Below, in pieces: positions 55,139 to 63,361 of a stretch of DNA of 64,000 nt. The stretch is from the NCBI GenBank assembly GCA_002733995.1, contig NVXR01000036.1, positions 1-64,000 of the forward strand, in the 5' to 3' direction. Every line of letters starts with the position of its first letter. Position 1 is the stretch's first letter. Source of the DNA: Desulfotalea sp. Lineage in GTDB: Bacteria > Desulfobacterota > Desulfobulbia > Desulfobulbales > Desulfocapsaceae. The notes under the pieces were generated by a model. That model was not told the origin of the DNA and searched no databases. It saw only the letters and a program-made list of their open reading frames with translations. Made by a program: the position numbers and the translations under genes.

Positions 55139-55504
55139 ATGTCAAAAGGACAAATTGTCACCCTCGGCAAAGATGAGCCTCTCAAACACACCTCAATGGC
55201 CAAGGCCAACGCGAAAACCGGTGAGCCCCATGCCAATAACTGGACCTTTTTTGATCACAGTTCTGGAAACTTTAAGGCAGGTATCTGGGATTGTACCGCG
55301 GGAAGTTGGGAACACAACCACCCAAAACTTGAGTTCTGTTACATCGTTGAAGGTAGCGTAACCATCAAAGAAGAAGATGGTCCTACCCACGTATATAACG
55401 CAGGCGACTCCTTTGTAGTACCAAAGGGAACCCGTGTTACCTGGATTGTTGAGAATTATGCAAAAAAACTGTTCGTATCCGCTGCACACCTTGAAGGCAA
55501 ATAA
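55139..55504 (+). CDS. Cupin-domain protein
   Basis: A 121-residue single-cupin protein. The first cupin motif is WEHNHPKLEFCYIVEGSVTIKEEDG (G..x5HxH-like, here H-N-H with E) near residues 56-80; the second is AGDSFVVPKGTRVTWIVEN. The start is ATG 55139 with AAGGAG 8 nt upstream; the frame to 55103 is spurious extension. It is the last gene of the operon, 100 nt after the catalytic subunit, and is followed by a perfect 15-bp hairpin. Cupins like this act on small carboxylates or as isomerases, but the function here is unknown. Confidence 0.85.
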   Translation: MSKGQIVTLGKDEPLKHTSMAKANAKTGEPHANNWTFFDHSSGNFKAGIWDCTAGSWEHNHPKLEFCYIVEGSVTIKEEDGPTHVYNAGDSFVVPKGTRVTWIVENYAKKLFVSAAHLEGK

Positions 55505-55530
55505 AGTAGCACGCCTTTAACCGTTGTAAC

Positions 55531-55564
55531 CGACAGGGCTGGACATAAATGTCCAGCCCTGTCG
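55531..55564 (+). terminator. Strong hairpin ending the dehydrogenase operon
   Basis: CGACAGGGCTGGACA (55531-55545) and TGTCCAGCCCTGTCG (55550-55564) form a perfect 15-bp stem with a TAAA loop, 27 nt after the cupin stop. The T-run is poor (TCGTTTC), so it may also protect the mRNA 3' end. Confidence 0.7.
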
Positions 55565-55960
55565 TCGTTTCACCTCCCCCACTTTTCTTCCATCCACATA
55601 AAAGACATCTCTCCCCTGTTTCAGGGCCAGCCGTTTCGTCCCGCTCAAACGCTCTCCCCACCCCCAAGACTGACAAGAAACAGACCTTGCTGTTTTTTTG
55701 CCCAAAACCTTTTCACTTCCCCCTGCTATACGACGTCCCCCGGCAGACCAATTTCCCACATTTTTGCCGACCAGAATCTGCACTATATTCTGTTGTTACC
55801 CAGCGTTTTCAGAAAAAAACCAAAAGAATACTAAGGATGCAGCAGCAGAAAAGACTATCTTCTATCCTCCCAACGTTAGGTCATTCTTAAGCAACAAAGA
55901 GTTGGCAAGAAGCAGACCATTATAGTTTAAATAAAAATCGTTCATCTCAACAAAATTTTC
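55565..55960. other. Intergenic region before xsc promoter
   Basis: About 400 nt without a credible gene; the available frames on both strands overlap each other and have no start signal. Confidence 0.5.
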
Positions 55961-55989
55961 TTGACAGCACCGTGGTGTCTGATGTATCA
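55961..55989 (+). promoter_or_regulatory. xsc promoter with taurine-regulon operator, copy B
   Basis: TTGACA (55961-55966), 16 nt, TGTATC (55983-55988). TGTCTGATGTATCA (55976-55989) overlaps the -10 box, 9 nt after TTGACA, exactly as in copy A. About 100 nt of leader separates it from the xsc ATG, which follows TTTTTTGGAGG. Confidence 0.75.
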
Positions 55990-56089
55990 GATATCTATAA
56001 GTAGCATCTGAACCTTCTTTTTTGTTGCAGGTAATTTTTGCTCGCAACAAACGAGACAAAACAACATATATTTTTTTTGGAGGCACAAA

Positions 56090-57883
56090 ATGGCTAAAAT
56101 GAAAATGACCACTGAAGAGGCTTTTATCAAAGTTCTTCAAATGCACGGAATTGAGCATGCTTTCGGAATCATCGGTTCTGCGATGATGCCTATTTCTGAT
56201 TTATTTCCAAAAGCTGGTATCACTTTCTGGGATTGTGCCCATGAAGGTAATGCAGGAATGATGTCTGACGGTTACACACGTGTTTCCGGCAAAATGTCCA
56301 TGATGGTTGCTCAGAACGGTCCTGGTATCACCAACTTTGTTACTCCTATTAAAACCGCTTACTGGAACCACACTCCACTTCTCCTCGTTACCCCACAGGC
56401 AGCTAACGCTACCATCGGTCAGGGTGGATTCCAGGAAGTAGAGCAGATGGCTTGCTTTAAAGATATGGTTGCATACCAGGAAGAAGTTCGTGATCCACGC
56501 CGTGTTGCAGAGGTTTTGAACCGCGTAATCATGCAGGCAAAACGTGCTTCAGCACCAGCACAGATCAACATTCCACGCGACATGTGGACCCAGGTAATTG
56601 AGATTGAGCTTCCAGCAATCGTTGAGTTCGAGCTTCCTGCAGGTGGCGAAGAAGCACTCGACCGTGCAGCTGAGCTTCTCTCCAAAGCAAAGAACCCAGT
56701 AATCCTAAACGGTGCTGGCGTTGTTCTTGGTGGAGCTATCAAAGATTCTATCGCACTTGCTGAGCGTCTTGACGCACCAGTATGTTGTGGTTATCAGCAC
56801 AACGATGCATTCCCAGGAAGTCATCCTCTCTCCGCAGGACCACTTGGATACAACGGTTCTAAGGCTGGTATGCAGCTTATCTCCGAGGCAGATGTTGTTC
56901 TCGCACTCGGAACCCGTCTCAATCCATTCTCAACCCTCCCAGGTTACGGCATAGATTATTGGCCAGCAGATGCAGCGATCATTCAGGTTGACATCAACCC
57001 TAACCGCATCGGTCTCACCAAGCATGTTACTGTAGGTATCGTTGGTGATGCTAAGAAAGTTGCCCAGGGCATCCTTGCGCGTCTCTCTGCTACTGCAGGT
57101 GACACCAATCGTGAAGAGCGTAAAGCTTCCATCGCTAAGAAGAAAGCTGATTGGGCTACTGAACTCGCATCTCTCGTACACGAAGATGATGATCCAGGTA
57201 CCTCTTGGAACGAGCGCGCTCGTGACCGTGAGCCAGAAAAAATGTCTCCTCGTCAGATGTGGGCTGCAATCAAGTCTGCAACTCCAACAGGTGCAATTCT
57301 TTCTTCTGATATCGGTAACAACTGTGCTATTGGCAACGCTTTTCCTGAGTTTGAAGAAGGTCGTAAATATCTCGCTCCAGGTCTCTTCGGACCTTGTGGA
57401 TACGGATTCCCTGCAATTTGTGGCGCTAAAGTAGCTGCTCCAGATGTACCAGTAATTGGTATGGCTGGTGATGGTGCTTTTGGTATTTCCATGAATGAAA
57501 TGGTTTCCTGTGGTCGTGATAGCTGGCCAGCAGTTACTATGCTCGTTTGTCGTAACTACCAGTGGGGTGCCGAAAAACGTAACACAACTCTCTGGTATTC
57601 CGACAACTTCGTTGGAACAGAGCTCGACAGAAATGTTTCCTACGCTAAAATAGCAGAAGCATGTGGCCTAATTGGTGTTCAGGCTACTTCTGCAGATGAC
57701 TTAGCTGCAAAACTGAAAGAAGCTGTTCGTGCTCAGATGGAAGAGGGTAAGACCACCTTCATCGAAATCCTGGTTAATCAGGAACTTGGAGAACCTTTCC
57801 GTCGTGATGCAATGAAAGCACCTGTAGCGGTTGCTGGCATTGACAAAGCTGACATGGTTCCTCAAAAAGAAGCGAAGAAATAG
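56090..57883 (+). CDS. xsc: Sulfoacetaldehyde acetyltransferase
   Basis: Thiamine-diphosphate enzyme that turns sulfoacetaldehyde and phosphate into acetyl phosphate and sulfite. The 597-residue length is typical. Recognisable segments: MKMTTEEAFIKVLQMHGIEHAFGIIGSAMMPISDLFPKAGI, CAHEGNAGMMSDGYTRVSGK (catalytic Glu of ThDP enzymes nearby), GGFQEVEQMACFKDMV, and the ThDP motif GDGAFGISMNEMVSCGRDSWPAVTMLVCRN (about 460-490). It differs from acetolactate synthases in the FQEV and AEKRN segments, as Xsc proteins do. Strong bias to GGT, GCT, CGT and CTC codons indicates high expression. In a sulfate or sulfite reducer the sulfite feeds dissimilatory sulfite reductase; pta is not in the window. Confidence 0.96.
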   Translation: MAKMKMTTEEAFIKVLQMHGIEHAFGIIGSAMMPISDLFPKAGITFWDCAHEGNAGMMSDGYTRVSGKMSMMVAQNGPGITNFVTPIKTAYWNHTPLLLVTPQAANATIGQGGFQEVEQMACFKDMVAYQEEVRDPRRVAEVLNRVIMQAKRASAPAQINIPRDMWTQVIEIELPAIVEFELPAGGEEALDRAAELLSKAKNPVILNGAGVVLGGAIKDSIALAERLDAPVCCGYQHNDAFPGSHPLSAGPLGYNGSKAGMQLISEADVVLALGTRLNPFSTLPGYGIDYWPADAAIIQVDINPNRIGLTKHVTVGIVGDAKKVAQGILARLSATAGDTNREERKASIAKKKADWATELASLVHEDDDPGTSWNERARDREPEKMSPRQMWAAIKSATPTGAILSSDIGNNCAIGNAFPEFEEGRKYLAPGLFGPCGYGFPAICGAKVAAPDVPVIGMAGDGAFGISMNEMVSCGRDSWPAVTMLVCRNYQWGAEKRNTTLWYSDNFVGTELDRNVSYAKIAEACGLIGVQATSADDLAAKLKEAVRAQMEEGKTTFIEILVNQELGEPFRRDAMKAPVAVAGIDKADMVPQKEAKK

Positions 57884-57894
57884 CAGTACCCTTT

Positions 57895-57925
57895 GTTCTG
57901 GTATCGGCCTAGCCGGTACCAGAAC
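57895..57925 (+). terminator. Intercistronic hairpin between xsc and tpa
   Basis: GTTCTGGTATCGGC (57895-57908) and GCCGGTACCAGAAC (57912-57925) pair over 14 bp with one G-T wobble around a 3-nt loop. There is no T-run. It begins 11 nt after the xsc stop and probably attenuates or protects the xsc message while letting some readthrough into tpa, since I saw no operator copy before tpa. Confidence 0.6.
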
Positions 57926-58173
57926 AGTTTGCGCCTTCAGACGCAAACCCCCAAGACGCCCAACACCGAGCAATAAATGGGTGCCAGAAGTTACACGTAG
58001 TACACGAGCCGGCCTCGGCTTTTCTTCGACACGTCAAGGGGATCAAGAGTTATAAATTATTCTCTTAATCTACCTTTTTATTTTATTTTTTAAGATTGGT
58101 TTACTTGCCGGTAAAGGGCAGTTGTTACTCTTTATTGGTTTTGATTTTTGATCTACCAAAAGGAATGAAGGTC

Positions 58174-59568
58174 ATGGAAAAAACAAATTGGCTTGATTAT
58201 GATACGGACGAGATCGTCAAAGGCGACAAAAACTGCCTATGGCATCACCTGAAGCCACACAAAGTGTTCGAAACCCAAGAACAAATGATTATCGTTGAAG
58301 GCGAAGGCCTCAACGTAACAGATATTCGCGGCCGTGAATACCTTGACGTCACTGCTGGTGGTGTTTGGAGTATCATGGTTGGTTATGGTCGTGAGAGTAT
58401 CGCCAAGGCGGTCTACGACCAACTCGTGAAGATGCCTTATTTTGCCGGTGTTTATGGCAATGTTCCTGCAATTAAATTTGCAGAGAAATTGTTGGAAAAA
58501 TTACCTCGCATGGACAAGGTATATTTTTCAAACAGTGGTTCAGAGGCAAACGAGAAAGCATTCAAAATCGTGCGTCAGGCATCCCGCATCGTTCCTGAGA
58601 GAAAAGGTAAGTTCAAGATCCTCTTCCGCGATCGTGACTATCATGGAACGACCATCGCAGCGATGAGCGCCACCGGACAGATCCAACGGAAACAGGATTT
58701 CGGTCCATTTCTCGATGGCTTTGTAGAAATCCCACATTGCTGTTGTTACCGCTGTCCTTTTGACAAAACATATCCTGAGTGTGACATCGAGTGTGCACAC
58801 GCACTTGAAGACGTCATTGCCAAAGAAGGTGCAGATACCATCGGTGGACTCATTGTTGAGCCTATTACCGCTGGTGGTGGCATTATTCCTCCTGTGAAAG
58901 AGTACTACCCAATCATACAGGATATCTGCAAAAAGCATAACATCTGGCTCATTATGGATGAAGTTGTCTGCGGATTCGGTCGTACTGGTAAATTCTGGGG
59001 TCATGAACATTATGATGTTGATCCTGATATTGTCACTATGGCCAAAGGTCTCGCGAGTTCTTACGAGCCACTCTCAGCCACTGTTGTAAAGCAGGAAGTA
59101 TATAACTGTTTCCTCAACGATCCATCTAATGAGGAAACACGTCTCAACTATTTCCGTGATATCAGTACCTATGGAGGCTGCGCTGGTCCTATGGCGGCTG
59201 CTCTTGAATCTACTCGAATCATTGAAGAAGAAGAGCTTGTTGAAAACAGCCAGGTAATTGGCGACTACTTCCTGGAAAGACTACAAGAACTGAAAGACCT
59301 ACCACTCATTGGTGATATTCGTGGTGTTGGCCTTTTCTGTGGTATCGAATTTGTACGCGACAAAAAGACCAAAGAGCCAATTTCAGAGGGTGAAATGGCT
59401 ACCCTTATGGGACGCATGATGGCCCAGAACATAATCGTTGGTCGTACCAATAGTAGCTTTAATGGTCTGAACACGATTATGAACTTTGCTCCTTCTCTTA
59501 CCATTACCAAAGAGCAGGTAGATACAGTCATCGCTGCTGTACGCATTGCTGTTGAAGAGAAACTCTAA
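58174..59568 (+). CDS. tpa: Taurine:pyruvate aminotransferase
   Basis: Class III PLP aminotransferase that moves the amino group of taurine to pyruvate, giving sulfoacetaldehyde and alanine. The protein is 464 residues from ATG 58174, chosen because AAAAGGA lies 9 nt upstream and MEKTNWLDYD is a sensible start. Family marks: VTAGGVWSIMVGYGR, FSNSGSEANEKAFKIVRQ (PLP phosphate loop), DYHGTTIAAMSATG, WLIMDEVVCGFGRTGKFWG (Asp that pairs with the PLP ring) and DIVTMAKGLASSYEPLSA (Schiff-base Lys). The closeness to xsc and ald makes taurine the likely substrate rather than beta-alanine or GABA. Confidence 0.94.
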   Translation: MEKTNWLDYDTDEIVKGDKNCLWHHLKPHKVFETQEQMIIVEGEGLNVTDIRGREYLDVTAGGVWSIMVGYGRESIAKAVYDQLVKMPYFAGVYGNVPAIKFAEKLLEKLPRMDKVYFSNSGSEANEKAFKIVRQASRIVPERKGKFKILFRDRDYHGTTIAAMSATGQIQRKQDFGPFLDGFVEIPHCCCYRCPFDKTYPECDIECAHALEDVIAKEGADTIGGLIVEPITAGGGIIPPVKEYYPIIQDICKKHNIWLIMDEVVCGFGRTGKFWGHEHYDVDPDIVTMAKGLASSYEPLSATVVKQEVYNCFLNDPSNEETRLNYFRDISTYGGCAGPMAAALESTRIIEEEELVENSQVIGDYFLERLQELKDLPLIGDIRGVGLFCGIEFVRDKKTKEPISEGEMATLMGRMMAQNIIVGRTNSSFNGLNTIMNFAPSLTITKEQVDTVIAAVRIAVEEKL

Positions 59569-59622
59569 AGACCGAAAAGTTCTCTGTCTTTAGACAGTAG
59601 TAAGCAAGTTTTAGTCTAATCT

Positions 59623-59646
59623 AACCACCGAGAATTTTCGGTGGTT
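59623..59646 (+). terminator. Hairpin between tpa and ald
   Basis: AACCACCGA (59623-59631) and TCGGTGGTT (59638-59646) form a perfect 9-bp stem with a 6-nt loop, followed by TCTAAAATT. It is a weak terminator or attenuator 55 nt after tpa. Confidence 0.6.
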
Positions 59647-59682
59647 TCTAAAATTACATTACAATACCTACGGAGTTAGCTA

Positions 59683-60795
59683 ATGAAAGTCGGAATTTTA
59701 AAAGAAATCAAAGTACTGGAAAATAGAGTATGTATGGTACCATCTGGCGTTACCACAATGATCGCTAATGGTCATGAAGTAATTGTCGAGACAATGGCTG
59801 GTGCAGAAGCTGGTTTTCCTGATGCAGAATTCATCGCAGCTGGCGCAACCATCGGTGCTACCCCTGCAGCTGTATACGCTGCGGCTGACATGGTTATGCA
59901 TGTTAAAGAGCCACAGCCATCTGAGTACGATCTTATCCGCGAAGGTCAGATTGTTTTTACTTACCTTCACCTTGCAGCCGATCGTCCACAGACCGATGCT
60001 CTCATTAAAGCAAAATCTGTTAATATCGCTTATGAGACCATCGCTAAGACTGATGGTTCCCTTCCATTGCTCGTACCTATGAGTGAAGTTGCAGGTCGTA
60101 TGGCAACCCAGGAAGGCGCTAAATACCTCGAAATGCCACAGGGTGGTCTCGGTGTTCTCCTTGGTGGTGTTAAAGGTGTTGCTCCTGCTGTTGTTGTTGT
60201 TATTGGTGGTGGAGTTGTTGGATTCAACGCTGCGAAAATGGCTGCTGGTCTTGGCGCACAGGTTTATATTCTTGATACAAACCTCGAAAGACTCGCTTAC
60301 CTCGACGACGTTATGCCTGCAAACGTATTCCCAATAATGTCAAATCCAGCTATCTTAAGAGAGTACGTAATCAAAGCGGATCTCGTTATTGGTGCTGTTC
60401 TTATCCCTGGTGCTAAAGCTCCTAAGCTCATCTCCAGAGAATTGCTCAAAGAAATGAAAAACGGTTCCGTTATCGTAGATGTTGCCATCGATCAGGGTGG
60501 ATGTATTGAGACCTCTAAGGCAACTACCCACGCAGAGCCAACCTTCGTTGTTGAAGGTGTTGTTCATTACTGTGTTGCCAACATGCCTGGTGCAGTTGCA
60601 CGTACCTCTACTGCAGCTCTCACCAACGCAACCCTTCCATATGCATTAGAAATTGCCAACAAAGGCTGGAAGAAAGCAATGCAAGAGAACAACGAGATCA
60701 AGCTCGGTGCCAACGTAATTGACGGCAAGATCACATACAAAGCTGTATCTGAAGCTCTTAACATGGACTATACCCCTGTTGAAAACTTCCTATAA
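59683..60795 (+). CDS. ald: Alanine dehydrogenase
   Basis: NAD-dependent L-alanine dehydrogenase, 370 residues. It regenerates pyruvate for Tpa by oxidative deamination of alanine, releasing ammonium and NADH. The catalytic residues line up with those known for the family: Lys75 and His96 (pyruvate binding and catalysis) and Asp270; the NAD loop is GGGVVG at 175-180 with Asp198 after it. CGGAG precedes ATG 59683. Codon use is extremely biased, as in highly expressed genes. Confidence 0.97.
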   Translation: MKVGILKEIKVLENRVCMVPSGVTTMIANGHEVIVETMAGAEAGFPDAEFIAAGATIGATPAAVYAAADMVMHVKEPQPSEYDLIREGQIVFTYLHLAADRPQTDALIKAKSVNIAYETIAKTDGSLPLLVPMSEVAGRMATQEGAKYLEMPQGGLGVLLGGVKGVAPAVVVVIGGGVVGFNAAKMAAGLGAQVYILDTNLERLAYLDDVMPANVFPIMSNPAILREYVIKADLVIGAVLIPGAKAPKLISRELLKEMKNGSVIVDVAIDQGGCIETSKATTHAEPTFVVEGVVHYCVANMPGAVARTSTAALTNATLPYALEIANKGWKKAMQENNEIKLGANVIDGKITYKAVSEALNMDYTPVENFL

Positions 60796-60833
60796 TATGT
60801 AGGAATATGTTAGGCTTTATACTCTTCTGTTTC

Positions 60834-60861
60834 TTGACAAGACAGAATATTTATGTATTTT
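60834..60861 (+). promoter_or_regulatory. Probable promoter of the taurine-cluster GntR gene
   Basis: TTGACA (60834-60839), 16 nt, TATTTT (60856-60861). It lacks the TGATRYATCA motif found in copies A-C, so the regulator may be expressed constitutively at low level. Confidence 0.55.
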
Positions 60862-60917
60862 GACATGTTAGATTTCGGAAAAGTATAAAGTCATAACAAA
60901 AAATGAGGGTAGTGAAA

Positions 60918-61580
60918 ATGAATGGTGGATTAAAGTTTTCGTCTCTAAGCGATCAGGTATATGCATATTTGCGCCGGCAGATGAATCAAGGTGATTTATT
61001 ACCAGGATCCACCATTAATATTGGTGAGATTGCCAAACAACTCGGTATCAGCAAGACACCTCTCCGAGATGCTCTTATCCATCTTGAACTCGAAGGCTTT
61101 GTAACCATCATTCCCAGGCGTGGCGTTCGCGTAAATCAGCTTAAATTTGAAGACGTAAAAAATGCCTATGATGCTGTCGGCCTCGTAGAGTCTTTTATCA
61201 TTTTGGAGTGCATTGATAAGATCACCTCGACACATATCAAAAAGCTTGAATCGCTTAATGATAAAATGATTGCTGACATTCACAGCAACAATTTTTCTCA
61301 ACTTTTCAAAACCAATCTCGAATTTCACAACGTCTACCTGAACGTCTCAGACAATGAGTTACTGAAAAAGTTCGTTTTCCCCATTAAACACAGGCTTTAT
61401 GATTTTCCTCGGAAAAACTACATTGCCGAATGGGAACTGCGTAATAGTGAAGAACACCGACTATTTATTGATTATTTAAAAGCGGGTGACGCATTTCAGG
61501 CATCGCGTATCTTAAAAGATACCCACTGGTCTTTTGAATACCAAAAAGATTTTATTTACAATTTTTACGGAGTTAAGTAA
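60918..61580 (+). CDS. GntR-family regulator (FCD), likely taurine-regulon controller
   Basis: A 220-residue regulator. The winged helix occupies residues about 5-70 (FSSLSDQVYAYLRRQMNQGDLLPGSTINIGEIAKQLGISKTPLRDALIHLELEGFVTIIPRRGVRV), the FCD ligand domain about 80-215. I chose ATG 60918, which has GAGGG 8 nt upstream; ATG 60903 has none. It lies between ald and the TRAP operon. Three copies of a TGATRYATCA palindrome, a plausible GntR/FCD operator, sit before the cluster's three transcription units. The known regulator TauR is of a different (MocR-type) subfamily, so the name is not transferred. Confidence 0.9.
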   Translation: MNGGLKFSSLSDQVYAYLRRQMNQGDLLPGSTINIGEIAKQLGISKTPLRDALIHLELEGFVTIIPRRGVRVNQLKFEDVKNAYDAVGLVESFIILECIDKITSTHIKKLESLNDKMIADIHSNNFSQLFKTNLEFHNVYLNVSDNELLKKFVFPIKHRLYDFPRKNYIAEWELRNSEEHRLFIDYLKAGDAFQASRILKDTHWSFEYQKDFIYNFYGVK

Positions 61581-61782
61581 CAGGTAATAACCACTTTTTG
61601 AGCGGCACACGGAGCTAATTCAAGCCTCTTGATGTACCGCAAAAAAGCATTTCTTACATCTATTTTTGTCGATTTTTCGGGCAGTTTTCCCACTCTTTTA
61701 TTTCCTTATTCTTGTCAGGCTCCAACACACATAATGCCTATAACATTGGCATCCCGGCCTATTTATAGACCCATGTTTTCAC

Positions 61783-61812
61783 TTGACACCTCCTCTGATG
61801 TCTGATACATCA
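61783..61812 (+). promoter_or_regulatory. TRAP-operon promoter with taurine-regulon operator, copy C
   Basis: TTGACA (61783-61788), 17 nt, TACATC (61806-61811). TGTCTGATACATCA (61799-61812) overlaps the -10 box, 10 nt after TTGACA. It shares 20 of 22 bases with copy A across TCTGATGT(C/G)TGATA(C/T)ATCAT. Confidence 0.75.
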
Positions 61813-61874
61813 TAGATCAGTTTAACATGGATGAGATCATAATATTTATCCATCATTTTCTGAGGGAAGAAAAA

Positions 61875-62075
61875 ATGAGTTCTCAAAAAAAGCTATCTTT
61901 TTTGCTTCGCATCATCGCACCTCCATCCACGGCTTCGCCGCCTAGTACGGCGCGGTTGCATGCGCTTTCGCTCGACCCACTCCGCTTTATCCAACTCACT
62001 TTTTCATCGGCTTCACCTTCTTCAGACAACCCACCAAGACATATCAATGCAATTGTTGCATTGGTTAACCTTTAA
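61875..62075 (+). CDS. Possible leader ORF before dctP
   Basis: ATG 61875 follows GAGGGAAG and opens 66 codons within the 285-nt leader of the TRAP operon. The product (MSSQKKLSFLLRIIAPPSTASPPSTARLHAL...) has no family resemblance and its middle is encoded by an unusually G+C-rich block (about 61918-61985). It may be a leader peptide, or only a chance frame in regulatory RNA. Confidence 0.25.
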   Translation: MSSQKKLSFLLRIIAPPSTASPPSTARLHALSLDPLRFIQLTFSSASPSSDNPPRHINAIVALVNL

Positions 62076-62096
62076 CTATGAAACAAGGAGAAACGC

Positions 62097-63101
62097 ATGT
62101 CTTTCAAAAGAACGAAGATCATCTCAACTGTTTTGGCAGCAGCAGTACTGCTGCTCACAAGCAATACGATGGTAACCGCCAAGACCTATAAAATGGCCAT
62201 TGGTGATGCTCAAGGTGGTACGCAATGGGCTATGGCAGAGAAGTTTACTCAGCTCTTCCATGAAAAAACTGACGGAAAGCATAGAATTTCAATGTTCCCT
62301 AACGGACAACTTGGAAGTGAGCAAGATACAATCAATGATGCATCCATGGGAACCCTCGATTTTTCGACCCTCGCGATCAACAACCTCACTCCTTTTTCAC
62401 CATCTGTTGGCGTACTTACCCTCCCATACGTAATCTTAGGTCTTGATGATGCAGTAACTCTGACCCGTGGTGAAGTTGGTAAAGAACTCATTGCAAACAC
62501 CATTCGTGACTCTGGTGTTCGTATCGTAGCTTGGGCTTACTCAGGATTTCGTGTACTCACAAACTCAAAAAAACCAGTTGCAAATGTTGCAGACCTCAAA
62601 GGTCTCATTATCCGTGTTCCTAAAAACGAGATCATGATTGCATGTTACAAGGCTTGGGGCAGCAACCCGACTCCAATGGCTTGGTCCGAGACCTTCACCG
62701 CACTGCAACAAAAGGTTGTTGATGGACAGGATAATCCATTCATCACCGTTAGCGCGATGAAATTCTATGAAGTACAGAAGTACATCACCACAATCCGTTA
62801 CATCTTCTCCCTTGAGCCACTGATCATCAGTGAATCTGTCTTCCAGGACCTCAAACCAGAACTGCAAAAAGCTGTTCTCGAAGCCGGTCAGGAAGCAACT
62901 CTCTTTTCTGAGCAATACCTCAAGAATAGTGAAGCAGCTATCATGAAGGATCTTCAGGCAAAAGGTATGATCATCACCGCACCTGCGGACGATGAAAAAG
63001 AGTGGATCGAAAAAGCAACCACCACTGTTTGGCCAAAATACTATAAAAGTATCGGTGGCAAGGACAAGCTTGAAAGTGTTCTAAAAATACTTGGTCGTTA
63101 A
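62097..63101 (+). CDS. dctP: TRAP transporter substrate-binding protein (DctP family)
   Basis: Periplasmic solute receptor, 334 residues, signal peptide at residues 1-28 (cleavage after TVTAMVTA-like ...TMVTA-KTYK). DctP landmarks: GDAQGGTQWAMAEKFTQLFHEKTDGKHRISMFPNGQLGSEQDTINDASMGTLDFS, the Arg of the carboxylate/sulfonate clamp in LKGLIIRVPKN near 175-185, and MAWSETFTALQQKVVDGQDNP near 200-220. ACAAGGAGAAA precedes ATG 62097. Regulation shared with xsc makes taurine or an N-substituted taurine the likely ligand. Biased codons suggest abundance. Confidence 0.94.
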   Translation: MSFKRTKIISTVLAAAVLLLTSNTMVTAKTYKMAIGDAQGGTQWAMAEKFTQLFHEKTDGKHRISMFPNGQLGSEQDTINDASMGTLDFSTLAINNLTPFSPSVGVLTLPYVILGLDDAVTLTRGEVGKELIANTIRDSGVRIVAWAYSGFRVLTNSKKPVANVADLKGLIIRVPKNEIMIACYKAWGSNPTPMAWSETFTALQQKVVDGQDNPFITVSAMKFYEVQKYITTIRYIFSLEPLIISESVFQDLKPELQKAVLEAGQEATLFSEQYLKNSEAAIMKDLQAKGMIITAPADDEKEWIEKATTTVWPKYYKSIGGKDKLESVLKILGR

Positions 63102-63131
63102 GACACAGGTATTTGAATAAATGAGATAGCA

Positions 63132-63169
63132 GTCTATCCCGGATACTATGCTTTACATCCGGGATAGAC
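63132..63169 (+). other. Perfect hairpin between dctP and dctQ
   Basis: GTCTATCCCGGAT (63132-63144) and ATCCGGGATAGAC (63157-63169) form a perfect 13-bp stem with a 12-nt loop and no T-run. Such structures after binding-protein genes keep the receptor message more abundant than that of the membrane subunits. About 190 nt lie between it and dctQ. Confidence 0.75.
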
Positions 63170-63361
63170 CGTTCTGTCCTCTACCACTTTTAGACTATCC
63201 TCCTTTTAAACTCGTACAATGAAACAGCGTTGCACCACCCCAATAAGGGAAGTATCTATGATTTTTCCAGTTCACCCCTGGCTCTTTGAAAATACTTTTG
63301 CCAGCTGTACCCTGATGAGATCCATGAAACAACGCATGCAAAACCAAACAAGGAGTCAAGA

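Noticed and set aside
55549..55925. Plus-strand frames at 55549-55890 and 55698-55925 downstream of the cupin gene
   Set aside because: They begin within the operon-ending hairpin or without a ribosome-binding site and have low-complexity, non-protein-like composition.
59698..60227. Long minus-strand frames inside ald and similar ones inside xsc and tpa
   Set aside because: They are shadows produced by the biased codon use of the real plus-strand genes.
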